64,000 nucleotides of DNA, from NCBI GenBank assembly GCA_028275345.1, contig JAPWUV010000004.1, forward strand, positions 237,712 to 301,711, read 5' to 3'. The notes beneath the pieces are model-generated. The model saw only the letters and a list, made by a program, of their open reading frames with translations. It made no database searches and was not told the origin of the DNA. The first letter of the stretch is position 1. Every line of letters starts with the position of its first letter. Both the position numbers and the translations under genes were made by a program. Shown in pieces: positions 29,001 through 36,707 of this stretch. The stretch is from a bacterium. Its GTDB lineage: Bacteria; Zhuqueibacterota; Zhuqueibacteria; Oleimicrobiales; Geothermoviventaceae.

Positions 29001-29755
29001 CGCGGCAGTATTGCATCGTCTTCTACGACGAGCTGGTGACGCGGACCCAGCGGATCGGGGTGCCGCTGGAGAGTACGGGCAAGCCGATTCCGGTCCCGGA
29101 GACTAACGTGAACTACAAGATCTTCGATGCCGCAACCGGGCAGGAGGTGCCCTTCGCTGCGGTCGATGCTACGGTGAACAGAAACCTCACGCCTCCGGGA
29201 TTCTTCTCCGCCAAGGATCGGATCATCTTCTTCGAAAGGATGCCCAACGACTCGGTCGTGGTCACTTTCAGCCTGTTGAACAACGACGTACAGGACACGG
29301 TTTTCTTCAAGAATTACGGGCGGCTTCTCGGCGCGGGTGACACGCTTTGGCTGTATCCCGATTTCCCATTCACCGGGAACGTGCGCTACCGGTTCAAGGT
29401 CAAGGGGGAGAAGGTGGACGTTCAGTACGCCCGTAGCCATCTCGACCGGATCAAGGTAGTGCCGAATCCCTATGTGGTCACGGCGGTTTGGGAGCCGCTC
29501 AATCCGTACACCTCGGGTCGGGGGCCGCGGAAGGTGGAGTTCATTCACCTGCCGCCTCGCTGCACCATTCGCATCTACGCGGTGGATGGGACGCTGGTCA
29601 AGACCATCGAGCATAACAGCCCGCTCAGCGACGGTTCGGAGTCCTGGGATCTCATGAGCAAGGACAACATGGACCTGGCTTACGGCGTGTACATCTACCA
29701 CGTGGATGCGCCGGGGATCGGCCAGCACGTTGGGCGCATGCTGATCATCAAATGA
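26099..29755 (+). CDS. Very large secreted protein of unknown function with calcium-type motifs
   Basis: 1218 residues with an N-terminal export signal (LCLISVLSAAGLRA). No family recognised with certainty. Visible: several D-x-[DN]-x-D-G motifs (GIDNDGDGING, DDNLNGLIDE, GIDNDGDWNPS, DNDLDGKIDGED) likely to bind calcium; fibronectin-III-like segments in the middle (about 635-770, with GYKIYRAT and TYYYAVTAYD); and a C-terminal FlgD/sorting-like domain starting near VVPNPYVVTAVWE and ending VGRMLIIK. It is between the PorV/PorQ gene (40 bp upstream) and the parvulin gene (4-bp overlap), so it belongs to the receptor operon. It occupies the position where a SusD partner would stand but does not look like SusD (no TPR-type helical repeats). 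Possibly a surface scaffold or substrate-presenting protein. Confidence 0.8.
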   Translation: MERNQQIRIAKLRLLKTWALLCLISVLSAAGLRAKDIGHGSSLNRARNIHDGNLIRVTFHNFGMMGGQKGDQSQIYAGEWPIGSGLAQMGNASAYAMARLRIVAGVDETTGDTLYDYVTPAIFCEGWDPNLFSHDSLGVFQGFEPLPGFLNISQKEKDPMHAVAMSHMAYTWPPFWPDKLEDPFDPGWSGHWNGYFGKDQMNADQESYFVLDDYQYKKRVRGIRLPPPIPEEPDRGGLGLRMSVRGLQWSNPDAQDCIFWLYDIRNIGQLYLDQTLFGLNVGASSGALVTDNTDWDDDVARYYREKALAVNYDYDNIGTRGYSPVPWVGFAFLESPGNPYDGIDNDGDGINGAGKLITTDEFLKVYAPGDPIVLINYWSGRYERTVSRMPAEGVRFQVNGITYIKKPNAPLQEIPRNLIDDNLNGLIDESDGAVTQDSIPYYLYIRDPIYNNRDYLAKDYFTGAGLDNPLIDERRDDGIDNDGDWNPSYDDVGMDGKPGTGDTGEGDGLPTPGRGDLPGEPNVDLVDVDESDQIGLTSFKFYEYGDVTYSNDDQMWEISRPGYFDLGSRERADYDYVFASGYFPLMPNQKEFFSVAMLFGWDEREMLYNKEIVQKIYNSNYNFAVAPKKPVLRAVPGDRKVTLYWDSEAEFSFDRYLHQYDFEGYKIYRATAPTFEDAGSITDGYGYDRFKVPIAVFDKIDGIYGFFPLTFGTGVQFYLGSETGLTHTFVDSPLVNGMTYYYAVTAYDRGSLENNIGPSETTIFISVDQAGNVRAGENVAIVTPRPPSLGYVPPGFDLEPQPVGQLVTNGKVAVKFLEPEQLVDGDEYEIQFLDRSMDRRDNDLDGKIDGEDRDEWLPNETTGFVLRNLTRQTVFDTVWFYEYRMEGGSRVLIRNLYDDRDGDPRTLRAVLGGLEIFAYNPPGGVVHDPQRNIRNGIRWSQNIDYSTAYHLRFGLFDMKGFKPGIFYPRQYCIVFYDELVTRTQRIGVPLESTGKPIPVPETNVNYKIFDAATGQEVPFAAVDATVNRNLTPPGFFSAKDRIIFFERMPNDSVVVTFSLLNNDVQDTVFFKNYGRLLGAGDTLWLYPDFPFTGNVRYRFKVKGEKVDVQYARSHLDRIKVVPNPYVVTAVWEPLNPYTSGRGPRKVEFIHLPPRCTIRIYAVDGTLVKTIEHNSPLSDGSESWDLMSKDNMDLAYGVYIYHVDAPGIGQHVGRMLIIK

Positions 29756-31251
29756 GGCATCGGGATCGGCTCGGGAAGGACAACGGATCGGCGGGCGCAG
29801 TGGACATCGGTGCCGGGAGAAAAGGGAGGGGGAAGGCCATCTGGATCTTGGTGGCCGGGGGATGGTTGCTTCTGGCTGGCTGCAGCCGCAAGGACCCCGT
29901 GGTGGCGGAATTCGGTCGGCATCGCATCACGTTGGCCGAATTCCGCCTCGCTTATTTGAACCTGATCAAGCAGCCGAACACCTTCGACTCGCCCAAGCTC
30001 CGCGAGGAGTTCCTCGACGAACTCATCCGGCGACGCCTCCTGGCGGAAGAAGCGCGGCGCATGGGGCTGGATCGAGATGAGCGGCTCCAGCTCCGGATCC
30101 AGGCGTATCGGGCCAAGTGCCTGCGAGAGGCGCATTTTGAGGCCGTGATCCGGCCCAAGGTGCACACGGACGAGCGCACCCTCCGGGAGGCATACCAGTA
30201 CTTCCGGGAGAAGAGGAGGATCAAGCACCTCTTCGCGCAGACGAAAAGCCGGGCTGATAGCCTCTATCGGCAGCTGGAGCGAGGGGTTCCCTTCGACTCG
30301 CTTGCTCGAGTGGTCTTTCGCGACACAGTCCTAGCGCGGAACGGGGGCGACCTCGGCTGGGTGAGCTGGGATCAGCTCGACTACGACATGGCGATGACCG
30401 CCTTCCGTTTGCCCCTCAACCAGTATTCGCGGCCGGTTCGGTCGCAGTTCGGCTACCACATCGTGATGGTCACCGGCTACGAGAAGGCGCCTATCATTAC
30501 GGAGGCGGAGTACCAGAATAGCAGGCAGAAGATCAAGTACCTGGTGGAATACAAGATCGGGGACAAGCTGGCCTCCGAGTACCTCGACAGGCTGATGCGG
30601 CGGAAAAGGATCCAGGTCAACCCCAGGCTCCTGGAGTTCGTGGGCAGCAAGCTGGCGCCGGTAGTCCGTCGGCCCCCCTCGGCACTGGACGAGCTCCAAG
30701 GACGGGGCCTCGAGGAGAGGGAGATCAGCCAAGTGGAGCTGAGCCTCTGGGACGCGCGTCACGAGGTCTTGGCAACGGTCGATGGGGAGCCCATGACGGT
30801 AGGGGAGTTCATCAGCTCGCTGGCCTATGTGCCTCGCGATGCCCTTTTCCGAAGCTACAAGACGGCACTGGACTTCGCCCTGCGCGATTTCGCCGTCACC
30901 CAGGAAGCCCGGCGCATGGGACTGGAGCGCCACCCGGAGGTGAAACGGAAGGTCAGGCTTTATGAGGAGTACCTGCTCAAAGTCGCCATGACGCGAAGGC
31001 TGGTGCGGGACGTGAGCGTCGGGGATAAGGAGATCGAAGAGTACTACGAGAGTCGGAAGGCTGATCTCTTCCGATCGGTGCCGCTGGACTCCGTGCGAGC
31101 CTACATCCGCGATCGGCTCATGGACGAGAAGAGGGCCCAGCTTCTCCCGCAATATGTCGCCAGTCTGACCCGGGGCATGGTCATCCGCAAGCACCCGGAG
31201 GTGATCCACGAGTATTACCGGTCCGTCTACCGCAAGGAGGAATCCCCTTGA
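29752..31251 (+). CDS. Parvulin-type (PpiC/SurA-like) peptidyl-prolyl isomerase lipoprotein
   Basis: 499-residue envelope chaperone. Lipoprotein signal with lipobox LLLAGC (Cys about 44) after an unusually long basic N-region; an internal GTG at 29801 would shorten this. A SurA-like N-terminal helical part is followed by a parvulin domain (about residues 150-245: IKHLFAQTKSRADSLYRQL, NGGDLGWVSWDQ, SQFGYHIVMVTG), then a second helical part. The start ATG overlaps the previous stop (ATGA). Role: folding of outer-membrane or secreted proteins, probably the large products of this same operon. Confidence 0.9.
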   Translation: MRHRDRLGKDNGSAGAVDIGAGRKGRGKAIWILVAGGWLLLAGCSRKDPVVAEFGRHRITLAEFRLAYLNLIKQPNTFDSPKLREEFLDELIRRRLLAEEARRMGLDRDERLQLRIQAYRAKCLREAHFEAVIRPKVHTDERTLREAYQYFREKRRIKHLFAQTKSRADSLYRQLERGVPFDSLARVVFRDTVLARNGGDLGWVSWDQLDYDMAMTAFRLPLNQYSRPVRSQFGYHIVMVTGYEKAPIITEAEYQNSRQKIKYLVEYKIGDKLASEYLDRLMRRKRIQVNPRLLEFVGSKLAPVVRRPPSALDELQGRGLEEREISQVELSLWDARHEVLATVDGEPMTVGEFISSLAYVPRDALFRSYKTALDFALRDFAVTQEARRMGLERHPEVKRKVRLYEEYLLKVAMTRRLVRDVSVGDKEIEEYYESRKADLFRSVPLDSVRAYIRDRLMDEKRAQLLPQYVASLTRGMVIRKHPEVIHEYYRSVYRKEESP

Positions 31252-33473
31252 GGCGCGCGCACGACCAAGGGTTCACGGCATGGCGCCGGCTTCGGCTTTT
31301 CGGACATATTGGGTTTTTGAGCGCGCTCTTGTGGCCCACGTGGCTGGTCGGCCAGATCGACCGCAACGCCACCTGGGAGACCAAAGTGCTGTACTCCAAC
31401 CTGGAGCTTCTGAGCCGGGACTATCTGCTCTTTGGGCATCAGAATACGAATGTGATGGGACGCGGATGGTTCGACAGTACCGGCGCCCTGGACACTTCCG
31501 ACGTGAAGGCGGGTCTTGGCACGTTTCCCGCGGTGTACGGCTTCGACTTCGGAGCCGGCTGGTCGACCTACCGCCGTCATGTGGAGCGCGCTTTCGCCAG
31601 AGGGGCGGTGATCACCTACAGCTGGCATGCGCCGAACCCGGTCACTGGAGGCAACTTCTACGACACCGGAGGGCGTCCAATCCGGGAGATCGTGCCCGGC
31701 GGGTCCGCTAATGAACGCTACAAGAGTTGGCTGAGGGGGATTGCAGACTACGCGAAAAGCCTGCGAGTGAATGGCACGCTGGTGCCCATCCTTTTCCGCC
31801 CTTTTCATGAGAACACGGGAAGCTGGTTCTGGTGGGGGGCGAATTTCTGCACGCCGGAGGAGTTCATCGCGGCGTGGCGCTACACAGTCCATTTCCTGCG
31901 GGATACACTCGGGGTGCACAACTTTCTGTACGTGTATTCGCCCGACGGCCGCTCGGCCATGCTCAATTACGGCGAGAGATACCCCGGCGATGACTACGTG
32001 GACGTAGTCGGCATCGACATGTACGAGAAGGATGACTACAGCCAGGTGCTGGTACAGGCATGCCGAGTGCTGGTCCAGTTCGCCGAGGAACATGGCAAGG
32101 TGGCCGCGATCACGGAGACGGGCGTGAGCGACGGGTTGGCCAGCACCAGGCTGTACGATTGGTTCACTCGTGCCTTCCTCCGGCCCCTCAAGGCCGATCC
32201 GGTGGCCCGCAGAGTGGCGTGGGCTTTGTTTTGGACCAACGGCAACAACACCTACTGGATCCCTCTTCCAGGCGATCCCCATTTCCCGGCCTTCCGGGAG
32301 TTTTACGAAGACCCATTCACCCTCTTTGAGAAAGACCTCCCCAGCATGTACGTGCCGATCCGGGAAGACCGGGAAGCCCCCCGGTTCGTGCGCTACCCGA
32401 ACGAGCCTTTCCTCGCGTTCCAGACGGAGGTGCAGGTCGAGATCTGGACCGACGAAAGGGCCTACCTGCGCTACAGCGAGGCGGACGAGCCCTATGAGTC
32501 GATGCCCTACGAATTCCCCGAGGGGCAGGGGGGAGTTCGCCACCGCGTTCGGTTTTCTGCCCGCCACGGCGAGAGCCGCACCTACTACGTACGAGCGACG
32601 GATCCCTTTGGCAACTCAAGCCTGAGTTCACTGGTCATCTCGTTCACCGTGGACACCACCCTCGCCCCCGTGCGCTGGACGGATCCAGGCTACGACGATA
32701 CCGACTGGCCCCTCGGCAAGGCTCCTCTGGGATATGGCGCTGTCCAGGCCACGCAGGTGAAGGAGGTCCCCACGGTGTATTTCCGGAAGGAGTTTGAGCT
32801 TCCGAGCCCTGTGGCCGGTCTCGGGGTTCTCGTGAAGGGACACGACGGAGTTGCGGTGTACGTCAATGGTCTGGAAATCGGTCGGTTCCAGATTGCGCCG
32901 GGTACCGCGCTGACCCCCGGCACGCCAGCCTCCTCGGACCAGGTTTTCAGCAAGGTTTTCGTCCTCGGGCCGGAGGCTCTGGCGCGTCTAGGCACCGGGA
33001 AGAACGTCCTCGCCGTGGAGATGCACACCTATCCGGGCGCCGCACCCGACATGGCGTTCGATGCGCGCGTGTTCAACAATCAGGGGATCTACCTGGATCT
33101 CGGGTCTACTTGGCGCTACTTCGATCGGGGCGAGGAGCCGCCGCTGCAGGTGGCCCGGAAGCCCTCGGCGGTACGGTCGGGAAGTCTGGAGCACGCCGAT
33201 CCGCGCTTGCCCGTGCTCTCCGGATTCCAGCTTGAGCCGAATCCCCTCCGCGGCTTGGGGCACTTCCGTTTCCGAGTCGCGGAGCCCGCGGATGCCCGGC
33301 TTGTGGTGTGGGATCTCCGCGGTCGCCGGGTGTGGTCCTGGCGCCGGGAACGGCTCGGGCCCGGTGTGCACGAGGTGTCTTTCGACGGCGGCCAATTGCC
33401 ATCCGGCGTGTACATTGCGCGACTTGAGGCGGCCGGCCAGGCGGCTTCCCTGAAGTTGCTAGTGCTGAAATGA
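31248..33473 (+). CDS. GH26 endo-beta-mannanase, multidomain, with sorting tail
   Basis: 741-residue secreted GH26 enzyme cutting internal beta-1,4-mannosidic bonds. The catalytic barrel (about 35-375) has FGHQNTN near its start, acid/base E188 in FRPFHENTGSWFWWG and nucleophile E290 in AITETG. Downstream are a fibronectin-like part (about 385-470), a galactose-binding-like domain (about 475-610) and a C-terminal sorting domain with LEPNPLRGLGHFRF ending LKLLVLK. The start is TTG 31248, which overlaps the previous stop (TTGA) and sits seven bases after AAGGAGG; no other start is as good. The hydrophobic segment FLSALLWPTWLVGQ is the signal peptide. It joins the receptor operon to the mannan-degrading genes. 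Confidence 0.93.
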   Translation: MRRAHDQGFTAWRRLRLFGHIGFLSALLWPTWLVGQIDRNATWETKVLYSNLELLSRDYLLFGHQNTNVMGRGWFDSTGALDTSDVKAGLGTFPAVYGFDFGAGWSTYRRHVERAFARGAVITYSWHAPNPVTGGNFYDTGGRPIREIVPGGSANERYKSWLRGIADYAKSLRVNGTLVPILFRPFHENTGSWFWWGANFCTPEEFIAAWRYTVHFLRDTLGVHNFLYVYSPDGRSAMLNYGERYPGDDYVDVVGIDMYEKDDYSQVLVQACRVLVQFAEEHGKVAAITETGVSDGLASTRLYDWFTRAFLRPLKADPVARRVAWALFWTNGNNTYWIPLPGDPHFPAFREFYEDPFTLFEKDLPSMYVPIREDREAPRFVRYPNEPFLAFQTEVQVEIWTDERAYLRYSEADEPYESMPYEFPEGQGGVRHRVRFSARHGESRTYYVRATDPFGNSSLSSLVISFTVDTTLAPVRWTDPGYDDTDWPLGKAPLGYGAVQATQVKEVPTVYFRKEFELPSPVAGLGVLVKGHDGVAVYVNGLEIGRFQIAPGTALTPGTPASSDQVFSKVFVLGPEALARLGTGKNVLAVEMHTYPGAAPDMAFDARVFNNQGIYLDLGSTWRYFDRGEEPPLQVARKPSAVRSGSLEHADPRLPVLSGFQLEPNPLRGLGHFRFRVAEPADARLVVWDLRGRRVWSWRRERLGPGVHEVSFDGGQLPSGVYIARLEAAGQAASLKLLVLK

Positions 33474-33566
33474 AAGCCTGGGCGGCAACCTCGGGCCTTT
33501 GGATTATCTCCGGGGTGTGAAGCCTCACGAGGCGTGGAGATCGAACGGGAGGATCCACAACAGTTG

Positions 33567-34817
33567 ATGACATCGAAGCGCGCGAGCTTGGGCGCAGCTC
33601 TCGTCCTGTGCCTGCTTGCTGCGGTGGGATGCCAGAGGGCAGGCAAGGGTCCCACTGAGCCGAGTGGAGCGGCGGTCCGCCTTCCGTGGCTGCGGACGGA
33701 GGGAGCTCGCATCGTCAATGAGGAGGGTTCCCAGGTCGTTTTGCGCGGAGTGAACCGATCTGGACTGGAGTACGACCGGGTGCGGGGGAACGGGATCTCG
33801 GAGGAAGAGATCGACTACATCTGCCGGGTCTGGTGCGCTCGAATTGTGCGGATTCCCTTCAACCAGGAATGGGTTCTGAACGACCCCAGTTACGTGGAGC
33901 GGCTGGATCAAGTCGTGCGCTGGATCAAGAAAAATGGGGCCTACGTCATTCTCGACCTCCAGTGGCAGAACACGACGGTGAAGATCCCGAGCATCCCGGA
34001 CAGCAATGCGATCCGCATGTGGCGGATGCTTGCCCAGCGCTACCGCGACGAGCCTGCCGTGCTGTACGACATTCACAATGAGACGCACGACATCGATTTC
34101 GCCTCGTGGCGAAGGAGGGCCATCGAGATCATCGAGGCGATCCAGTCGGTCCATCCGCGGGCGCTCATTCTCGTGAGCGGGATGAACTGGGCCTCCGATA
34201 TGCGACCTTGGGCCCAGAATCCGTTGCCGCATGCGAATGTCGTCTATTCCGTGCACATGTACCCGTGGGTCGGCGGGCCGTCCGTTTGGGAATCGAACTT
34301 CGGCCAGTTCGCCGACCGATTCCCGATCTTCTGCGGTGAATTGGGCGGCGGAGACCAGGACGTGGACTGGGGGCGGGAGTTGATCCGTTACCTCAATGCC
34401 AGGCAGATCGGTTGGTGCGCCTGGTCCTGGGTGGATCAGCCTTACCTCACGTTGCCGGAGGATCGGCGCACGCCGACGCCTTTCGGCCAACTGGTTTTCA
34501 CCTACTTGCGGCGCTATGCCCAGCTGGACTCGTCGCGCAATCGCATTTTTGATCTGCGGATCGGGCCCGTAACGACCACGACCGCCACGATCACCTGGCG
34601 CACGGACTGGGAGGCGGATTCTCGCGTCCTGTACGGGACGACAACCGGCTACACGGATAGCGTGGTGGCGCTCGCGCTTCTGAAATCGCATCTGGTGAAG
34701 CTCAGCGGGTTGCAGCCGGCTACGTTGTACCATTTCCGCGCGGCTTCGGTCGACGAATTCGGGCTCAGGGCGGAGAGCCGGGATACGACCTTCCAGACGA
34801 GCGGCTCAAACCTGTAG
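33567..34817 (+). CDS. GH5-family endo-glycanase lipoprotein with Fn3-like domain
   Basis: 417-residue clan GH-A enzyme, probably a cellulase/mannanase of GH5. Signal with lipobox near Cys22 (LLAAVGC) suggests lipid anchoring. Barrel about 40-310: GVNRSGLEY, ARIVRIPFNQEW, acid/base E172 in DIHNETHD and nucleophile E258 in FCGELGGG. The C-terminal about 90 residues form a fibronectin-III-like domain (ATITWRTDWEADSRVLYG). Start ATG 33567; TTG 33564 is a closer fit to GGGAGG. It lies 93 bp after GH26 and 40 bp before the symporter. The barrel could act on mannan or on mixed beta-glucan. Confidence 0.9.
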   Translation: MTSKRASLGAALVLCLLAAVGCQRAGKGPTEPSGAAVRLPWLRTEGARIVNEEGSQVVLRGVNRSGLEYDRVRGNGISEEEIDYICRVWCARIVRIPFNQEWVLNDPSYVERLDQVVRWIKKNGAYVILDLQWQNTTVKIPSIPDSNAIRMWRMLAQRYRDEPAVLYDIHNETHDIDFASWRRRAIEIIEAIQSVHPRALILVSGMNWASDMRPWAQNPLPHANVVYSVHMYPWVGGPSVWESNFGQFADRFPIFCGELGGGDQDVDWGRELIRYLNARQIGWCAWSWVDQPYLTLPEDRRTPTPFGQLVFTYLRRYAQLDSSRNRIFDLRIGPVTTTTATITWRTDWEADSRVLYGTTTGYTDSVVALALLKSHLVKLSGLQPATLYHFRAASVDEFGLRAESRDTTFQTSGSNL

Positions 34818-34857
34818 CGGCTCAGGAACTCCGGGACGGTAAGGCGAGGAGAGACCA

Positions 34858-36645
34858 ATGACACTGCACCCCATCGACATCGGCATCATCGTCGTCTACG
34901 TGGTGGGCGTCATCTGCATGGGATTCCTTTTTCGCAAGGTTGCGGGACAGGATGTCGGATCCTATTTCCTGGCGGGGAGGCGGATACCGTGGTATGCGCT
35001 AGGGATATCGAACGCGGCTTCCATGTTCGACATCACGGGCACGATGTGGCTGGTGACGGTGCTTTTCGTCTACGGTCTGAAAGGAGCGTGGTTGCCCTGG
35101 CTGTGGCCCACCTTCAACCAGGTCTTTCTGATGGTATATCTGTCCGTGTGGATCCGTAGGTCCGGGGTGATTACCGGAGCCCAGTGGCTCACCACGCGGT
35201 TCGGTCGGGGCCGTGGCCTCGAGCTCTCGAGGTTGAGCATCGTGATCTTCGCGTTGGTCTCCGTGGTCGGCTTCCTCTCCTACGACTTCCAGGGAGTGGG
35301 TCGCTTCGCCAGTGTGATCCTGCCGTGGGATCTGTCGTCGGACACGTACGCTATCCTCCTGATGGGCATCACGACCATCTACGTTGTCCTGGGCGGGATG
35401 TACAGCGTGGTAGTGACCGACGTGATTCAGTTCATCCTGCTGGTGATCTCCTGTATCTCCATCAGCTACGTGGCGATGAAACAGATCTCGCCGGCGGACA
35501 TTTCCGCCGTCATCCCGCACGGCTGGGACCGGCTGTTCTTCGGCTGGCGTCTGGATCTCGATTGGGGCCAGATCCTGCCCGAGGTGAACAAGAAGATCGC
35601 GGCGGACGGCTACTCCCTGTTCGCCATCGTCTGGATGATGATCCTGTTCAAAGGGGTGCTGGTGAGCTTGGCGGGTCCGGCCCCGAACTATGACATGCAG
35701 CGGATCCTGGCGGGGCGCACGGCAAGGGAGTCGGCGTTGATGAGCGCGATGGTCCCCGTGGCCCTTTTCCCCCGCTACATGATGGTAGCGGCCTTCACGG
35801 TGATCGGACTGGTGTTCTTCCAGCCGAATCTGCGGGCGATGGGCGCCAATATCGACTTCGAGAAGCTGATGCCCTACGTGATTCACAACCTCCTGCCGGT
35901 CGGCGTGATCGGCATCGTGATCGCCGGACTCCTGGCCGCTTTCATGTCCACCTTCGATTCGACCGTGAACGCAGGCGCGGCCTACATCGTGAACGATCTC
36001 TACCTGCGCTACATCAAACCCGACGCCTCCGAGCGCGCCACCCGACGCGTGAACTACCTCGCCTCCTTCGTCGTCGTCCTCGCCGGGATCGCCTTCGGCC
36101 TCATGTCCGCCTCGATCCACTCGGTGATGCAATTCATCGTTTCGGGATTGTACGGCGGGTATGCAGCTCCCAATATTCTGAAATGGCACTGGTGGCGGTT
36201 CAATGCCTATGGCTACTTCTGGGGGATGATCTCCGGGATCGGATTGGCCTTGCTGTTTCCGCTTCTTTTCCCTGGCGTGGACATGTTGTATCTTTTCCCG
36301 CTGATCCTTCTCGTTTCGGGAGGGGCGAGCGTTGTGGCCAGCTTGCTCACCCCGCCTGAGGATGAGCAGGTTTTGAAAAGCTTCTACAAGACCGTGCGGC
36401 CTTGGGGGCTCTGGCGTCCCATTCACGAAAAGGTGGTGGCAGAAGACCCCAGTTTCGTCTACCGTACGAGCTGGAAACGGGATCTCGTGAATGTGGTGGT
36501 GGGGATCGTTTGGCAGTTTACGATCATGATGACCGCGATCTACATCGTGCTGGAACGATTCGGTTCGGCGGCGCTATGCGCTACTCTTGTGCTTGGGAGC
36601 AGCCTCTTCCTGCGTCAGAATTGGTATCGCAAGCTGGAAGCTTGA
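34858..36645 (+). CDS. Sodium:solute symporter (SSS family), probable sugar uptake
   Basis: 595-residue inner-membrane symporter with about 13-14 hydrophobic helices. Family features: SYFLAGRRIPWYALGISNAASMFD at the N-terminus (sodium-site region; quoted in part: YFLAGRRIPWYALG), GGMYSVVVTDVIQ, and AGLLAAFMSTFDSTVNAGAAY. The start has GAGGAGAG upstream. It stands between two GH5 genes and immediately upstream of the 2-epimerase/phosphorylase pair, the same arrangement in which sodium symporters import mannobiose or related disaccharides in mannan-using bacteria. The substrate is inferred from context only. Confidence 0.92.
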   Translation: MTLHPIDIGIIVVYVVGVICMGFLFRKVAGQDVGSYFLAGRRIPWYALGISNAASMFDITGTMWLVTVLFVYGLKGAWLPWLWPTFNQVFLMVYLSVWIRRSGVITGAQWLTTRFGRGRGLELSRLSIVIFALVSVVGFLSYDFQGVGRFASVILPWDLSSDTYAILLMGITTIYVVLGGMYSVVVTDVIQFILLVISCISISYVAMKQISPADISAVIPHGWDRLFFGWRLDLDWGQILPEVNKKIAADGYSLFAIVWMMILFKGVLVSLAGPAPNYDMQRILAGRTARESALMSAMVPVALFPRYMMVAAFTVIGLVFFQPNLRAMGANIDFEKLMPYVIHNLLPVGVIGIVIAGLLAAFMSTFDSTVNAGAAYIVNDLYLRYIKPDASERATRRVNYLASFVVVLAGIAFGLMSASIHSVMQFIVSGLYGGYAAPNILKWHWWRFNAYGYFWGMISGIGLALLFPLLFPGVDMLYLFPLILLVSGGASVVASLLTPPEDEQVLKSFYKTVRPWGLWRPIHEKVVAEDPSFVYRTSWKRDLVNVVVGIVWQFTIMMTAIYIVLERFGSAALCATLVLGSSLFLRQNWYRKLEA

Positions 36646-36707
36646 CCGGGTAGAGCCGGTAGGTCGGGGCGAGAGCTCGGCGGCGATTGTCGAATGGAGG
36701 CCGGAGC

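Noticed and set aside
26099-29755. SusD identity for the gene after the receptor and PorV/PorQ genes
   Set aside because: No lipobox, no helical TPR-like pattern, about twice SusD length; it has beta-rich and calcium-type motifs instead.
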